Assembly: GCF_965139615.1 (NCBI RefSeq)
Contig: NZ_CBCSIQ010000013.1
Coordinates: 43,767-107,766, forward strand
From: Kerstersia similis
GTDB taxonomy: Bacteria > Pseudomonadota > Gammaproteobacteria > Burkholderiales > Burkholderiaceae_B
Direction: 5' to 3'
DNA: 64,000 nucleotides
This document shows, one piece after another, positions 50,625 through 59,655 of the stretch. The notes under the pieces were generated by a model that was given only the letters and a program-made list of their open reading frames with translations, was not told the origin of the DNA and made no database searches. Each line of letters begins with the position of its first letter. The first letter of the stretch is position 1. The translations under genes were made by a program, and so were the position numbers.

Positions 50625-53291
50625 ATGGCAGAGGATCGTCCGGATCCCGACGAACTGCTGCAGGTGATCGAAGACGACCTGCAGCGGTCCCGGCGCGGAC
50701 AGCTCAAGATTTTCTTCGGGGCCTGTGCCGGGGTGGGCAAGACCTACGCCATGTTGCAGGCCGCGCATCAGGCGCAGGCCGAAGGCGTGGCGGTGGCCAT
50801 CGGTATCGTGGAAACCCATGGCCGCCAGGAAACCCTGGCGCTGACGGAAGGGCTGCCAGCCTTGCCGCGCCGCATGCAGATGCACAATGGCCGCCGGGTG
50901 GCCGAGTTCGATCTGGAAGGCGCGCTGGCGTCAGGCTATCGGCTGCTGGTGGTCGATGAACTGGCGCATTCGAATGTCAGCGGCAGCCGGCATGCCAAGC
51001 GCTGGCAGGATGTGGAGGAATTGCTGGATGCCGGGATTGATGTCTATACCGCGCTGAACGTGCAGCATCTCGATAGCCTGAACGATGTCGTGGGAGGCAT
51101 TGTCGGGGTGCGGGTACGGGAAACCGTGCCAGACCGTATCTTTGACCGAGCGGCGGATGTCGTGCTGGTGGATCTGCCGCCGGATGACCTGCTGGCCCGC
51201 CTGAGCGCCGGCAAGGTCTATCTGCCGCCATCGGCGGCGCAGGCGCGCCAGAATTTCTTCCGCCGCGGCAATCTGATCGCCTTGCGGGAACTGGCGTTGC
51301 GCCGCATGGCCGACAGGGTGAATGCCGATGTGCATGTTTACCGCATTTCACATGCCATCCGGCGCGTTTGGCCGACGCGTGAACTGCTGATGGTATGCGT
51401 GAGCGCCGATGCGTCCCAGGAAGCGCTGATACGCGAAGGCGCCAGGCTGGCGCAGCAATTGCAGGCGCCATGGATCGTATTGCATGTGGATCTGCCGCAC
51501 GAACACGGCAATTTCAAGGCGCAGGAAGCGCTATTGCGCCTGGCGGCCAGCGCGCAGCATGTCGGGGCGGAGTTCGTCAATATCGCCGGCCAGGATGTCG
51601 GGCAAATGATCCTCGGCTATGCCAGGCAGCGCAATGCGACCAAGCTCGTCATGGGCAATGCGGCGGCACGGATGCCCATCCCCTTCAGGCGTGGCTGGGC
51701 AGAACGCGTGGCGCGGGCGAATCCGGAAATGGGTATCGTACTCGTGCGTATCGACGGCGTTTCGGGCCGTCCGCTGCGCTGGACGTTCGAGAAACCGCCA
51801 GAACCCGCCAAGGCACTGGGGCTGGCCACGCTAGCCTGCGTGGCGACGAGTGTGCTGGCGAGCCAGTTGCTGCAGTTTTTCGATCACTCCAACGTCGTGA
51901 TGCTGTTCCTGCTGACTGTCGTTGCCATCGCATTGATGCTGGGGCGCCTGGCGGGCGCCTGGGCATCGCTGCTGTCGGTCGGGTGTTTCACGTTCTTTTT
52001 TGTCGAACCGCGTTTTTCGTTTTCCATCCGCGACACCCAATACTTCTTTACGTCCGGCGTGATGCTGGCGGTCGCGCTGATCATCGGGCAACTGGCGGCC
52101 AAGCTGAAGGCCGAGGTGCGGGGCGCCAGGGATGGCGAGCGGCGGGCAGCCGCGCTGGTGCGCGTTACCCGTGGCCTGGCCGGGGCCATTGCGGTCGAAC
52201 AGGTCGTTGAAGTTTGCCAGGAAACCATAGCGCCATTGTTTGAAACCCAGCTGGCGCTGCTGTTGCCAGACCCTGGCGGACGGCTCTTCACGACGCGGCA
52301 TGCGGGGTTCGTCGAGTTGTCCGTCGCTCAATGGGTGTTTGACCATGAAGAAGAAGCCGGGCAGGGCACGCAGACCTTGAACGGGGCGCAAGCCTTGTAC
52401 CTACCCCTGAAAGGGCCGATGGCGCCGCGCGGCGTCCTGGCGGTGCGGCCTGGCTCCCGAGCGCTATCGAGCACCCCGGCCAGCCGCCGCTTGCTGGATG
52501 CCTGCTGTTTCGCCATCGGGCAGGCGTTGGAACGTATCCATTTTGTCGAGGTGGCCCAGGACACCATCGTTCGCATGGAAGGCGAGAAAATGCGTAATAC
52601 CTTGCTGTCGGCGGTGTCGCATGACCTGAAAACGCCGTTGACGGCCATCCGGGGCCTGGCTGAAACCCTGGAGCATCCGGGTGTGCTATCCGCGCAGGAG
52701 CAATCCGACATCGCACGTTCCATCCGCGTGGAATCCGATGAGTTGCGGCGCCTGGTCGGCAGTTTGCTGGATCTGGCGCGGATCCAAAGCGAAGGGGTAA
52801 AACTGCACAAGGAATGGCATGCGCTGAGCGAGATCGTCGGCAGCGCCCTGGCGCGTATCGAAACGACGCTGGGCCCGCGTAAACTGGTCACGGATTTTCC
52901 CCCCGACCTGCCGCTGGTAGAACTCGATGCCGTGCTGATGGAGCGCGTGCTGATCAATCTGCTGGACAATGCAGTGAAATACACGGGGCCGGACAGCACC
53001 ATCACGATCCGGGGCATGAGCGCAGGCGAAGCCATGTACCTGATGGTGAGCGATGACGGCCCGGGCTTGCCGCCGGGGGATCCGGAAAAGCTGTTCGAAT
53101 GGTTTACCCGTGGGCAGAAAGAATCTTCCATCGCCGGGGTAGGGCTGGGCCTGGGGCTTTGCCGGGCCATCGTGGCGGCGCATGGCGGCGTGATCCGCGC
53201 CAAACCCGGCCAGCCGCGCGGCGTAACATTCGAGATCCGTTTGCCGCTGCGCGCCGCGCCAAAGGTGGATGCCGAGGAAGCTGGGACATGA
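50625..53291 (+). CDS. kdpD: Osmosensitive potassium channel sensor kinase KdpD
   Basis: An 888-residue sensor kinase. The N-terminal KdpD domain has a Walker A loop GACAGVGKT (residues 32-40), then DELAHSNVSGSRHAKRWQDV, a USP-like domain to about residue 375, four membrane helices near 395-500 (DUF4118), a GAF-like region, and the kinase core with His666 in VSHDLKTPLTAIRG and N, G1, G2 boxes (NLLDNAVKYTG, DDGPGLP, GLGLGLCRAIV). It senses low potassium and phosphorylates KdpE, whose gene overlaps by four bases. Confidence 0.96.
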   Translation: MAEDRPDPDELLQVIEDDLQRSRRGQLKIFFGACAGVGKTYAMLQAAHQAQAEGVAVAIGIVETHGRQETLALTEGLPALPRRMQMHNGRRVAEFDLEGALASGYRLLVVDELAHSNVSGSRHAKRWQDVEELLDAGIDVYTALNVQHLDSLNDVVGGIVGVRVRETVPDRIFDRAADVVLVDLPPDDLLARLSAGKVYLPPSAAQARQNFFRRGNLIALRELALRRMADRVNADVHVYRISHAIRRVWPTRELLMVCVSADASQEALIREGARLAQQLQAPWIVLHVDLPHEHGNFKAQEALLRLAASAQHVGAEFVNIAGQDVGQMILGYARQRNATKLVMGNAAARMPIPFRRGWAERVARANPEMGIVLVRIDGVSGRPLRWTFEKPPEPAKALGLATLACVATSVLASQLLQFFDHSNVVMLFLLTVVAIALMLGRLAGAWASLLSVGCFTFFFVEPRFSFSIRDTQYFFTSGVMLAVALIIGQLAAKLKAEVRGARDGERRAAALVRVTRGLAGAIAVEQVVEVCQETIAPLFETQLALLLPDPGGRLFTTRHAGFVELSVAQWVFDHEEEAGQGTQTLNGAQALYLPLKGPMAPRGVLAVRPGSRALSSTPASRRLLDACCFAIGQALERIHFVEVAQDTIVRMEGEKMRNTLLSAVSHDLKTPLTAIRGLAETLEHPGVLSAQEQSDIARSIRVESDELRRLVGSLLDLARIQSEGVKLHKEWHALSEIVGSALARIETTLGPRKLVTDFPPDLPLVELDAVLMERVLINLLDNAVKYTGPDSTITIRGMSAGEAMYLMVSDDGPGLPPGDPEKLFEWFTRGQKESSIAGVGLGLGLCRAIVAAHGGVIRAKPGQPRGVTFEIRLPLRAAPKVDAEEAGT

Positions 53292-54004
53292 GCCGGAACA
53301 AGATACTGATTGTCGAAGACGAGTCGAACATCCGGCGTTTTGTCCGGATTGCGCTGGAGCAGGAAGGCATGGGCGTGTCCGAGGCTGCGACGGGTGCGCA
53401 AGCCCGCATGGAGGTCGTGACGCGCCGCCCGGATCTCATCATCGTTGATCTGGGCCTGCCGGATGAGGACGGCAAGGACCTGATCCGGGAATTGCGCAGC
53501 TGGGTGTTTGCCCCAATCCTGGTGCTGTCTGCACGCGAGCGCGAAGAAGAAAAGGTCGAAGCGCTCAATGCCGGGGCGGACGACTATCTGGTCAAACCCT
53601 TCGGCGTGCCCGAACTGACGGCCAGAATCCGGGCTTTGCTGCGCCGCTCGCAAGTGGTGGCCAATACGGAGGCGGCTTCATCGAAAGTCGGTTTCGGTGA
53701 TGTCGTGGTGGATCTGGCTACGCACGAAGTCACCCGGGCGGGCCAGTTGGTGCATTTGACGCCGATAGAGTTCAGGTTGCTGACGGCCTTGATCCGGGGG
53801 CATGGCAAAGTGCTGACGCATCAGCAGCTGCTGCATGAAACCTGGGGCGCATCGTACACCGACCGGCCACATTATCTGCGCGTTTATATGATGCAGCTGC
53901 GGCAGAAACTGGAGCAGGACGTGTCGCAGCCCAGGCATTTGCTGACCGAGTTGCAGGTCGGGTATCGCTTGTCCGGCCTGTCTATCGCCGGTAATCCGGT
54001 TTGA
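53288..54004 (+). CDS. kdpE: OmpR-family response regulator KdpE
   Basis: A 238-residue response regulator with receiver Asp54 (IIVDLGLPDEDG), Lys in DDYLVKPFG, and a winged-helix DNA-binding domain (LTPIEFRLLTALIRGHGKVLTH, YLRVYMMQLRQKLEQ, TELQVGYRL). It is the partner of KdpD and should activate the kdp operon. The start ATG overlaps the kdpD stop (ATGA). Last gene of the operon; I find only a GC-rich hairpin without T-run behind it. Confidence 0.96.
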   Translation: MSRNKILIVEDESNIRRFVRIALEQEGMGVSEAATGAQARMEVVTRRPDLIIVDLGLPDEDGKDLIRELRSWVFAPILVLSAREREEEKVEALNAGADDYLVKPFGVPELTARIRALLRRSQVVANTEAASSKVGFGDVVVDLATHEVTRAGQLVHLTPIEFRLLTALIRGHGKVLTHQQLLHETWGASYTDRPHYLRVYMMQLRQKLEQDVSQPRHLLTELQVGYRLSGLSIAGNPV

Positions 54005-54094
54005 GTGACTGCCGGTATGGGTCGCCACCCGCCCCGGCAATGGGCAGGTGGCGCGAGGCCGGCCAGGGAAAAGCGGCAGCGGCAATGGCAACGC

Positions 54095-55027
54095 CTAGGC
54101 GGCCCAGTTATCGTAGTTTTCCAGGCAGCGTACCAGCTGCGCCGCCCATTCGGTAGCCGGCGCGGCCAGGTGCAGCGCCTGGCCGGCACGCACGATGGCG
54201 CCGTTGATGGCTTCGATCTCTGTCGGACGCCGGTTGAACACATCTATGGCCATGGAAGGAATATGGCCCCGGGTTTTCTCGGCCACGTGCAGCACATGCT
54301 GCAAGGCCGCTTGCCGTGAGATGCCCAAGCCTTTGGCATTGGCGATGTCGGCGGTTTCGAACACAATCCGTTCAAGCATTTGCCGTGTGCCCGGATGATC
54401 GACCACATGGCCGACATTTTGCCGGGTGATGGCGCACAAGCTGTTGAGCGAGGCATTGACCAGCAGCTTCATCCAGACTTCCCGTTCGACCTGATCGGAA
54501 ATGATAGTGTGCAGGCCGCTTTGGTTCATCAGTTCGCACAGTGTCTGCAGGCGTGCGTCCGGTTGCTGGTTGAGCGGCCACATCGCCGTGTGCAGATTCA
54601 GGTCGCAGGTGACATGAATGTGGCCTGGGCCATCGAGGTCGCTGGTCAGGGTGCTGAAGCCTTGCACGATCTGATCGGGTGCCAGCAGTTCCCGCATGAC
54701 TTCAATATTGCCCAGGCCGTTCTGCAGGCTGATGACCTGCGTATCGGGCGTAATGGCGCTTTGCAGTCCGTCGAGCAGCGCGGCGCGGGTGTGTGGGGAT
54801 TTGACGAACAGGATGACGGCATCCATGGCCGGCAGGCTGGTCGGGTCGCTGGTGGCAGCCACCTGCACGACTGCGTCGCGGTCGTCGAAGCGCATGCGCA
54901 GGCCGCCGTTCTGGATGGCGGCGACATGGGCCTGATTCCGGTCGTAGAGGATGGGCTGGCAGGTACGGGCGAGCAGGCCTCCGAAGAGGCTGCCCATCGC
55001 GCCTGCGCCGATAATGGCGATTTTCAT
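54095..55027 (-). CDS. 2-dehydropantoate 2-reductase family protein (PanE/ApbA-like)
   Basis: A 310-residue NADPH-dependent reductase. N-terminal Rossmann motif IGAGAMGSLFGGLLA at residues 5-19, then VKSPHT, SLQNGLGNIE and the C-terminal domain with the catalytic-lysine segment EREVWMKLLVNASLNSLCAIT. The family reduces ketopantoate, but this gene is 10 bp behind a TRAP permease gene in a minus-strand operon and far from panDBC. It might therefore act on another 2-oxoacid that the TRAP system imports. Could still serve pantothenate synthesis, as no other panE is in the window. Confidence 0.88.
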   Translation of the reverse strand: MKIAIIGAGAMGSLFGGLLARTCQPILYDRNQAHVAAIQNGGLRMRFDDRDAVVQVAATSDPTSLPAMDAVILFVKSPHTRAALLDGLQSAITPDTQVISLQNGLGNIEVMRELLAPDQIVQGFSTLTSDLDGPGHIHVTCDLNLHTAMWPLNQQPDARLQTLCELMNQSGLHTIISDQVEREVWMKLLVNASLNSLCAITRQNVGHVVDHPGTRQMLERIVFETADIANAKGLGISRQAALQHVLHVAEKTRGHIPSMAIDVFNRRPTEIEAINGAIVRAGQALHLAAPATEWAAQLVRCLENYDNWAA

Positions 55028-55037
55028 GGGCGGTCCG

Positions 55038-56357
55038 CTAGTTGATCAGGTTGGGCAAGCCGGTCGCGATGCCGGGAATCAGGAACACGCTGGCCAGGAT
55101 CACCAGCTCTATCACCAGGAACGGCACGGCGGCGCCATAGATCTGCGGCAGCCGGATGGACGGCGGGACGACGCTTTGCATCACGATCAGCAGCAGGCCG
55201 AATGGCGGCGTCAGCAGGCCGATTTCCAGGGCGATCAGCATCATCACACCCAGCCATACCGTATCCACACCTGCGGCCAGCGCCAGGGGCATGAAGAAGG
55301 GCAGGGTAATCATCATCATGCTGATCTGATCCAGCACGGTGCCGATGACGAGCAGCACCAGCAGCATGCAGATCACCAGGACCGTGGGCGACAGATTCAT
55401 GTCCTTGATCATGCTGAGAAAACCGGTGCTGGCACCGGAGAAACTCAGCAACTGGGCGAAGGTCGTGGAGGCGGCCAGAATGAACAGGATCACCACCGAC
55501 ACCTTGGCGGTTTCGATCAGGCTCTTCCACAGTGCGTGCAAAGAGAAGGCACGGTAGCAAAAGGTTGCCAGCACCGAGGCCAGTACGCCAATGGCGGCCG
55601 ATTCCGTGGGCGAGGCCCAGCCCGCCAGCATGGAGCCCACGACGGCGATGAAGATGCCCAGCAGCGGCAGCACGTTTTTGACGAAAGGCAGCCATTTCTC
55701 CATGCCGGAGAGGCTGGTGCCGTCCTGGTCGGAAGCCGGTGCATCCTGCGGGCGCAAGCGGCTGCGGATGATGACATAGCCCAGGAAGCCGATGGCCATC
55801 AGCATGCCGGGCAGGATGCCGCCGATCAGCAGGCGTTCGATGGAAATGCCCGCCAGGCTGCCCAGCATGACGGCCAGCGCCGAGGGCGGAATCAGCATGG
55901 CAATGCCGCCCACCGCCATGATGGGGCCCATGGACATGGTCGGGTGGTAGCCGCGTTTCATCATCTCCGGCATCATCACGCCGCCCATCATGGCCGTATT
56001 GGCAATGGAGGAACCGGACAGGGTTGCGAAAGTCGTGCCTCCCAGGATGCTGACGATGGACAGTTTGCCCGGCACCTTGTCGATGGCTTTTTCTATCGAG
56101 TCGATGGCCTTGAAGGCCAGCCCGGTATGAAATAGCACTTCTCCCATGAGCACGAACAAGGGAATGGGCGTGAGTGAAAAGCTGACCAGCGACGAGGTTG
56201 TGTTGCGCACCCATTGGCCCAGGCCGATCTCGCCGCCCAGAAAGGTGAAGGCGCCGATCAGGTTGACGGCCAGGAAGGAAAAGACCACCGGCGCACCGAT
56301 AGCCATGAAGAAGAACAAGGTGCCCAGCATAAGGGCCAGTGCGTAGTACCAGTCCAT
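55038..56357 (-). CDS. TRAP transporter large permease (DctM), second system
   Basis: A 439-residue protein of about twelve helices with IGAPVVFSFLAVNLIG, SLTPIPLFVLMGEVLFHTG, FATLSGSSIANTAMMGGVMM, GGIAMLIPPSALAVMLG and GWASPTESAAIGVLAS. Start is the ATG complementary to 56355-56357, two bases after the small-permease stop. Sequence differs clearly from the first TRAP permease, so it is a separate system and not a recent duplicate. Confidence 0.94.
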   Translation of the reverse strand: MDWYYALALMLGTLFFFMAIGAPVVFSFLAVNLIGAFTFLGGEIGLGQWVRNTTSSLVSFSLTPIPLFVLMGEVLFHTGLAFKAIDSIEKAIDKVPGKLSIVSILGGTTFATLSGSSIANTAMMGGVMMPEMMKRGYHPTMSMGPIMAVGGIAMLIPPSALAVMLGSLAGISIERLLIGGILPGMLMAIGFLGYVIIRSRLRPQDAPASDQDGTSLSGMEKWLPFVKNVLPLLGIFIAVVGSMLAGWASPTESAAIGVLASVLATFCYRAFSLHALWKSLIETAKVSVVILFILAASTTFAQLLSFSGASTGFLSMIKDMNLSPTVLVICMLLVLLVIGTVLDQISMMMITLPFFMPLALAAGVDTVWLGVMMLIALEIGLLTPPFGLLLIVMQSVVPPSIRLPQIYGAAVPFLVIELVILASVFLIPGIATGLPNLIN

Positions 56358-56359
56358 GA

Positions 56360-56893
56360 TCAGTTTCCTTGTTGACGCAGCGCTTGCAGGGACAGGTAAA
56401 GCCGGCGCAGGAACTCTATGCAGAGCAGGCTGGCGCCGAACAGCAGCGGCATATTGAGCCACCATTCGGGAAAGACGATTTCCTTGAAGACCAGGCTGCC
56501 CTGGGTTGCTGCATCCATCGCCACCAGCAGCGATTGCCAGGCCAGCACGGCGCAGACGATGACGCCGGTCAGGTTGCACAACACTTCACATAGCTGGGCC
56601 GTCAGGCGCGGCATCTTGGTGATCAGAACGTCGATGCGGATATGGCCGCCCTGGTACAACAGCCAGGGCGCGGCCACGAAGGTGGCGAGCATCAGCATGT
56701 ACTCGGAGATTTCTACGCTGGAGGGCAGCCAATTCAAGCCCAGGTTGCGCAGAATGACGTCGCAACCGATCAAGAGGGCCATCAGGCCGAAGGTCAGGGC
56801 GCCGACTGCGCCGCAAGCCGACATGAGTCGCTGATAGGCATGGGCCAGGGGCGAACGCGGCCGCTCCTGGCGCTCTATGGCAGGGGTGTGCAT
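56360..56893 (-). CDS. TRAP transporter small permease (DctQ), second system
   Basis: A 177-residue four-helix protein with the motifs CDVILRNLGLNWLPSSVEISEYMLML and GHIRIDVLITKMP. I start at the ATG complementary to 56891-56893, preceded by AAGG; the frame is open to 56944. Second gene of the minus-strand TRAP operon P-Q-M-panE-like. Confidence 0.92.
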   Translation of the reverse strand: MHTPAIERQERPRSPLAHAYQRLMSACGAVGALTFGLMALLIGCDVILRNLGLNWLPSSVEISEYMLMLATFVAAPWLLYQGGHIRIDVLITKMPRLTAQLCEVLCNLTGVIVCAVLAWQSLLVAMDAATQGSLVFKEIVFPEWWLNMPLLFGASLLCIEFLRRLYLSLQALRQQGN

Positions 56894-56986
56894 GATGTGC
56901 CTTTCGGATAAATCCCGGGTGCTGGGGCCAGTGCAGGGCAGCACCCGGGGCAGGAAGGGAGCAGGGAAGCTATCAGTACGTCAGGC

Positions 56987-57973
56987 TCAGGGCTTGGCGT
57001 CGCCGTGCCCGAACAGGCGTTCGATGTCCGCAGCGTGGCGCGAGCCGGTCTTGGCAATGCCGTCCCAGCCGGCCTGATAGGCGACGGCCCGCATGGCCTG
57101 CGCTTCGGCTTCAGGCAAGGTGATGGTTTGCACGCCAGCCTGGGCCTGGCGTTCCTTTTCCTTGATGGCCAGCGCCAGGTCTTCCTTGTTCAGTGACTCA
57201 ATCCATTCCACTTTTTCTTTCAGGAAGGCTTTTTGCGCATCGTCGAGCTTTTCCCAGCTTTTCTGGTTCATGAACAGGCTGACTTCGACGTTATAGAAGC
57301 CCGGTTCGATGCGGTACTTGGTCTTTTCCTGCCAGCCCAGATCCAGCACGCCAACCGAGGGCCAGCCATAGCCGTCCACGACGCCGCGTTCCAGGGCGGT
57401 ATAGACTTCGCCCGGCGGAATCTGCAGCGCGGAAGCATTCACGGCGCGGAAGAAAGCCAGATAGGTCGGTACGCTGCGCAGTTTCAGGCCTTTGAGGTCT
57501 TGCACGCTATTGACCGGCTTGTTGCTGTAGATGTGGTACTGCAAGCCATCGGTCAGGCGGCCGAGCCACAGCATATTGGCTTTTTCGCGGTGGATCTGAT
57601 CCATCAATGCATGGCCACCATTGGCGCGCAGTTCCTGGATAGGCTTGTCGGTCAAGGTCATGGCCAGCGCTTCCGGCACCATGTTGGCATGGAACACGGC
57701 AGAGCTATTGGCCAGATCCACGACCCCGGCGCGTACGGCATTGCCGACTTCGAAGGTGGGGATGGCTTCCGGGCCGCCGATCATCTGGATTTGCAGAATG
57801 CCCTTGCCGTCTTCATTGACTTTATCGACAAATACCTTGAAGCGGTCGGTGAAAAAAGTATCGGTGTTGAAGGCACTGACCGCCTTCAACGTCGTTTCTG
57901 CCGCCTGGATCGCCAGGGAGTGACAGGCCAGCACAGTGGCAGCCAGGGTAAGGGCAAGGTGTTTTTTGCTCAT
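56987..57973 (-). CDS. TRAP transporter substrate-binding protein (DctP family), second system
   Basis: A 328-residue periplasmic protein with a signal peptide ending near IQA|AE (residue 24-25). The DctP pattern is clear: FTDRFKVFVDKVNEDGKG, GGPEAIPTFEVGNAVRAGVVD, GLKLRSVPTYLAFFRA and ALERGVVDGYGWPSVG. Start at the ATG complementary to 57971-57973. First gene of its operon; the promoter block 100-167 bp upstream is nearly the same as that of the Rieske-TRAP operon. Confidence 0.93.
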   Translation of the reverse strand: MSKKHLALTLAATVLACHSLAIQAAETTLKAVSAFNTDTFFTDRFKVFVDKVNEDGKGILQIQMIGGPEAIPTFEVGNAVRAGVVDLANSSAVFHANMVPEALAMTLTDKPIQELRANGGHALMDQIHREKANMLWLGRLTDGLQYHIYSNKPVNSVQDLKGLKLRSVPTYLAFFRAVNASALQIPPGEVYTALERGVVDGYGWPSVGVLDLGWQEKTKYRIEPGFYNVEVSLFMNQKSWEKLDDAQKAFLKEKVEWIESLNKEDLALAIKEKERQAQAGVQTITLPEAEAQAMRAVAYQAGWDGIAKTGSRHAADIERLFGHGDAKP

Positions 57974-58054
57974 GGTGCAAGTTCCGAGATAACCGCATGG
58001 AAGAACGGCGTGGCGCATGTCTGGACACCGCATGGCCAGGGTTTGATGCCTGTG

Positions 58055-58070
58055 ATGGAATTAATTCCAT
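58055..58070. promoter_or_regulatory. Perfect 16-bp palindrome ATGGAATTAATTCCAT
   Basis: The palindrome lies just downstream (for the minus strand) of the AT-rich core of promoter B and 82 bp before the binding-protein start. TGGAATTAATT is also found at the same place behind promoter C (20127). Probable operator. Confidence 0.6.
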
Positions 58071-58072
58071 AT

Positions 58073-58140
58073 TGAATATTTTATTTATCAACATATCAAT
58101 TTGGGGATGATGGGAAACCATTAAGCGTATGCCCTGATGG
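58073..58140 (-). promoter_or_regulatory. Promoter block B of the second TRAP operon
   Basis: Read on the minus strand, this 68-bp block matches 33967-34034 without gaps: CCATCAG, two variable bases, CATACGCTTAATGGTTTCC identical, 16 variable bases, then the core with 21 of 24 identical bases. The core ATAAATAAAATATTCA is also identical to that before the monooxygenase gene. The gap continues to 58415 towards the porin gene; the part 58141-58415 is GC-rich and I see nothing in it. Confidence 0.7.
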
Positions 58141-58415
58141 CGCCGGCGGGACGAGGGGATACTGGCGACAAGCCGGGGCGGGGTTTTCCCTTGAAATCCG
58201 ATTTCCTTGCGCGAATTGGATGATGGCTGCGTGAAATGGATAGCTGCTTGCGGGGCGCTTTTCTAGCATTGCCGCCAACGGCCTGGATAAAAAGCAGGCG
58301 CAGCCGTAGCAGCCAGATGGCGCACGGACCGGGCCGTCAGCCCGTTCATGGCCGGGCGCGCCATTCAGGCGGCAGCGCAAGCTGCTGCCAAAGACAACAA
58401 CCGGAGACAACAAGT

Positions 58416-59324
58416 ATGCGGAAGAAAGGAAAACAGGCTGGGTTGCGGCTGGCGACGTTGGGGCTGCTCTGTGGCGCCCTGGCGGGCGGCGCGGCTAATG
58501 CAACGGAAGGAGGCGGCCTGCCGGTCTATCCCGATGGGCTGGAAAACTTCATGTCGGGCGCTTTGCCGCCTCCTGGCGTGCACTTTATGACCTATGCCGG
58601 CGCGCTGCATTACGACAAGGTACGGGACGCTTCGGGCGATCGGATTCCCATTCCGGGTTTCAAGGTCAATGTGGGTGTCGTGGCGCCCCGCGTGGTCTGG
58701 GTGACGGATCAGCAGGTGCTGGGCGGGCAACTGGCCTTTCATGCGATTGCGCCGCTGCTGACCGTCAAGGCGGAAGCCATGGGTGAAAGCCAGCGCAAGA
58801 GCGGGCTGGGGGATATCGTGTTCGGCCCGGCGCTGGGCTACCACCCCAGCGCGAGCATGCACTATGTGCTGGGCCTGGATGTGTATGCCCCGACCGGACG
58901 TTATCGCAAGGAGGATTCGGCCAATCTGGGGCGCAATTACTGGGCTTTCCAGCCTGTTGCGGCCTTTAGCTATATGCCGGCTACAGGCCTGAATGTAGAT
59001 GCCAAGTTCATGTTTGATATCAACCGGAAGAACAGCGATACCGATACCCGTTCGGGTAACGCGCTGCACGTGGATTATGCCGTCGGCTGGGGTTGGGGCA
59101 ATGGCCTGGTGACAGGCATAGGCGGGTTCTGGTTCCGGCAGGTCGGGGACGACCACGGCCCGAATGCCGGGCCTGGCAAGGCACGTGCTTTCGCCATCGG
59201 CCCCAGCTTGCGCTATGCCAATGACAAGGGGTTGATGATCACTGCCAAGTGGCAGACCGAAATGGGCGTGCGCAGCCGTCCGGAAGGCAGTGCCTTCCTG
59301 ATCAAGGCATCCTTGCCGTTCTGA
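58416..59324 (+). CDS. Outer-membrane transporter of the phenol-degradation MetA-pathway family
   Basis: A 302-residue beta-barrel protein with a signal peptide (cleavage near ANA|TE, residue 29-30). It shows alternating strands and the family pattern: PPGVHFMTYAGALHYDKVRD, GLGDIVFGPALGYH, YVLGLDVYAPTGRYRKEDSANLGRNYW, LNVDAKFMFDIN, and ends in a terminal aromatic residue (KASLPF). Relatives are encoded in aromatic degradation operons and are thought to let hydrophobic substrates in. It is separated by a terminator from the downstream SDR and monooxygenase genes. Confidence 0.87.
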   Translation: MRKKGKQAGLRLATLGLLCGALAGGAANATEGGGLPVYPDGLENFMSGALPPPGVHFMTYAGALHYDKVRDASGDRIPIPGFKVNVGVVAPRVVWVTDQQVLGGQLAFHAIAPLLTVKAEAMGESQRKSGLGDIVFGPALGYHPSASMHYVLGLDVYAPTGRYRKEDSANLGRNYWAFQPVAAFSYMPATGLNVDAKFMFDINRKNSDTDTRSGNALHVDYAVGWGWGNGLVTGIGGFWFRQVGDDHGPNAGPGKARAFAIGPSLRYANDKGLMITAKWQTEMGVRSRPEGSAFLIKASLPF

Positions 59325-59350
59325 TCGGCGCGGCATTTCAGCAGGACAGG

Positions 59351-59378
59351 ACGCAGGCCGTAATGGCCTGCGTTTTTT
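59351..59378 (+). terminator. Intrinsic terminator after the outer-membrane transporter gene
   Basis: ACGCAGGCC (59351-59359) pairs with GGCCTGCGT (59365-59373) around GTAAT, followed by six T. The following 277 bp to the SDR gene show no gene; a promoter must lie there. Confidence 0.92.
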
Positions 59379-59655
59379 GTTGTGCGCGACATCGGCACAC
59401 ATCGGCATCGGCCGTGCGCCAGCGGGAGCGCAGCGCCACTATCTCGCCGGTTTTTTGGGGTCTCGGACTGCTCTGCGTCTTAAGGGTTTGCCCTGAAGAA
59501 GCGCGCCAGAGCTCAATTTCCTGCACGAAACGGATGCTGTCTGCACAGGGTGGATAGCAGTGTCGGCAGCACGCTTCTAGCATGGAAACCGTCGATATCC
59601 AGCGGGCCGGAAGCCAGACGGTGGCCGGCGCGATAGCACAGAAAAGGAGAGGGGC

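Noticed and set aside
54021..54053. GC-rich hairpin after kdpE as intrinsic terminator
   Set aside because: CGCCACC and GGTGGCG pair, but the loop is large and no T-run follows on either strand.
58236..58415. Longer N-terminus for the outer-membrane transporter
   Set aside because: The frame is open upstream, but the signal peptide begins at 58416 directly behind GGAG, and the upstream part is Arg/Ser-rich without export features.
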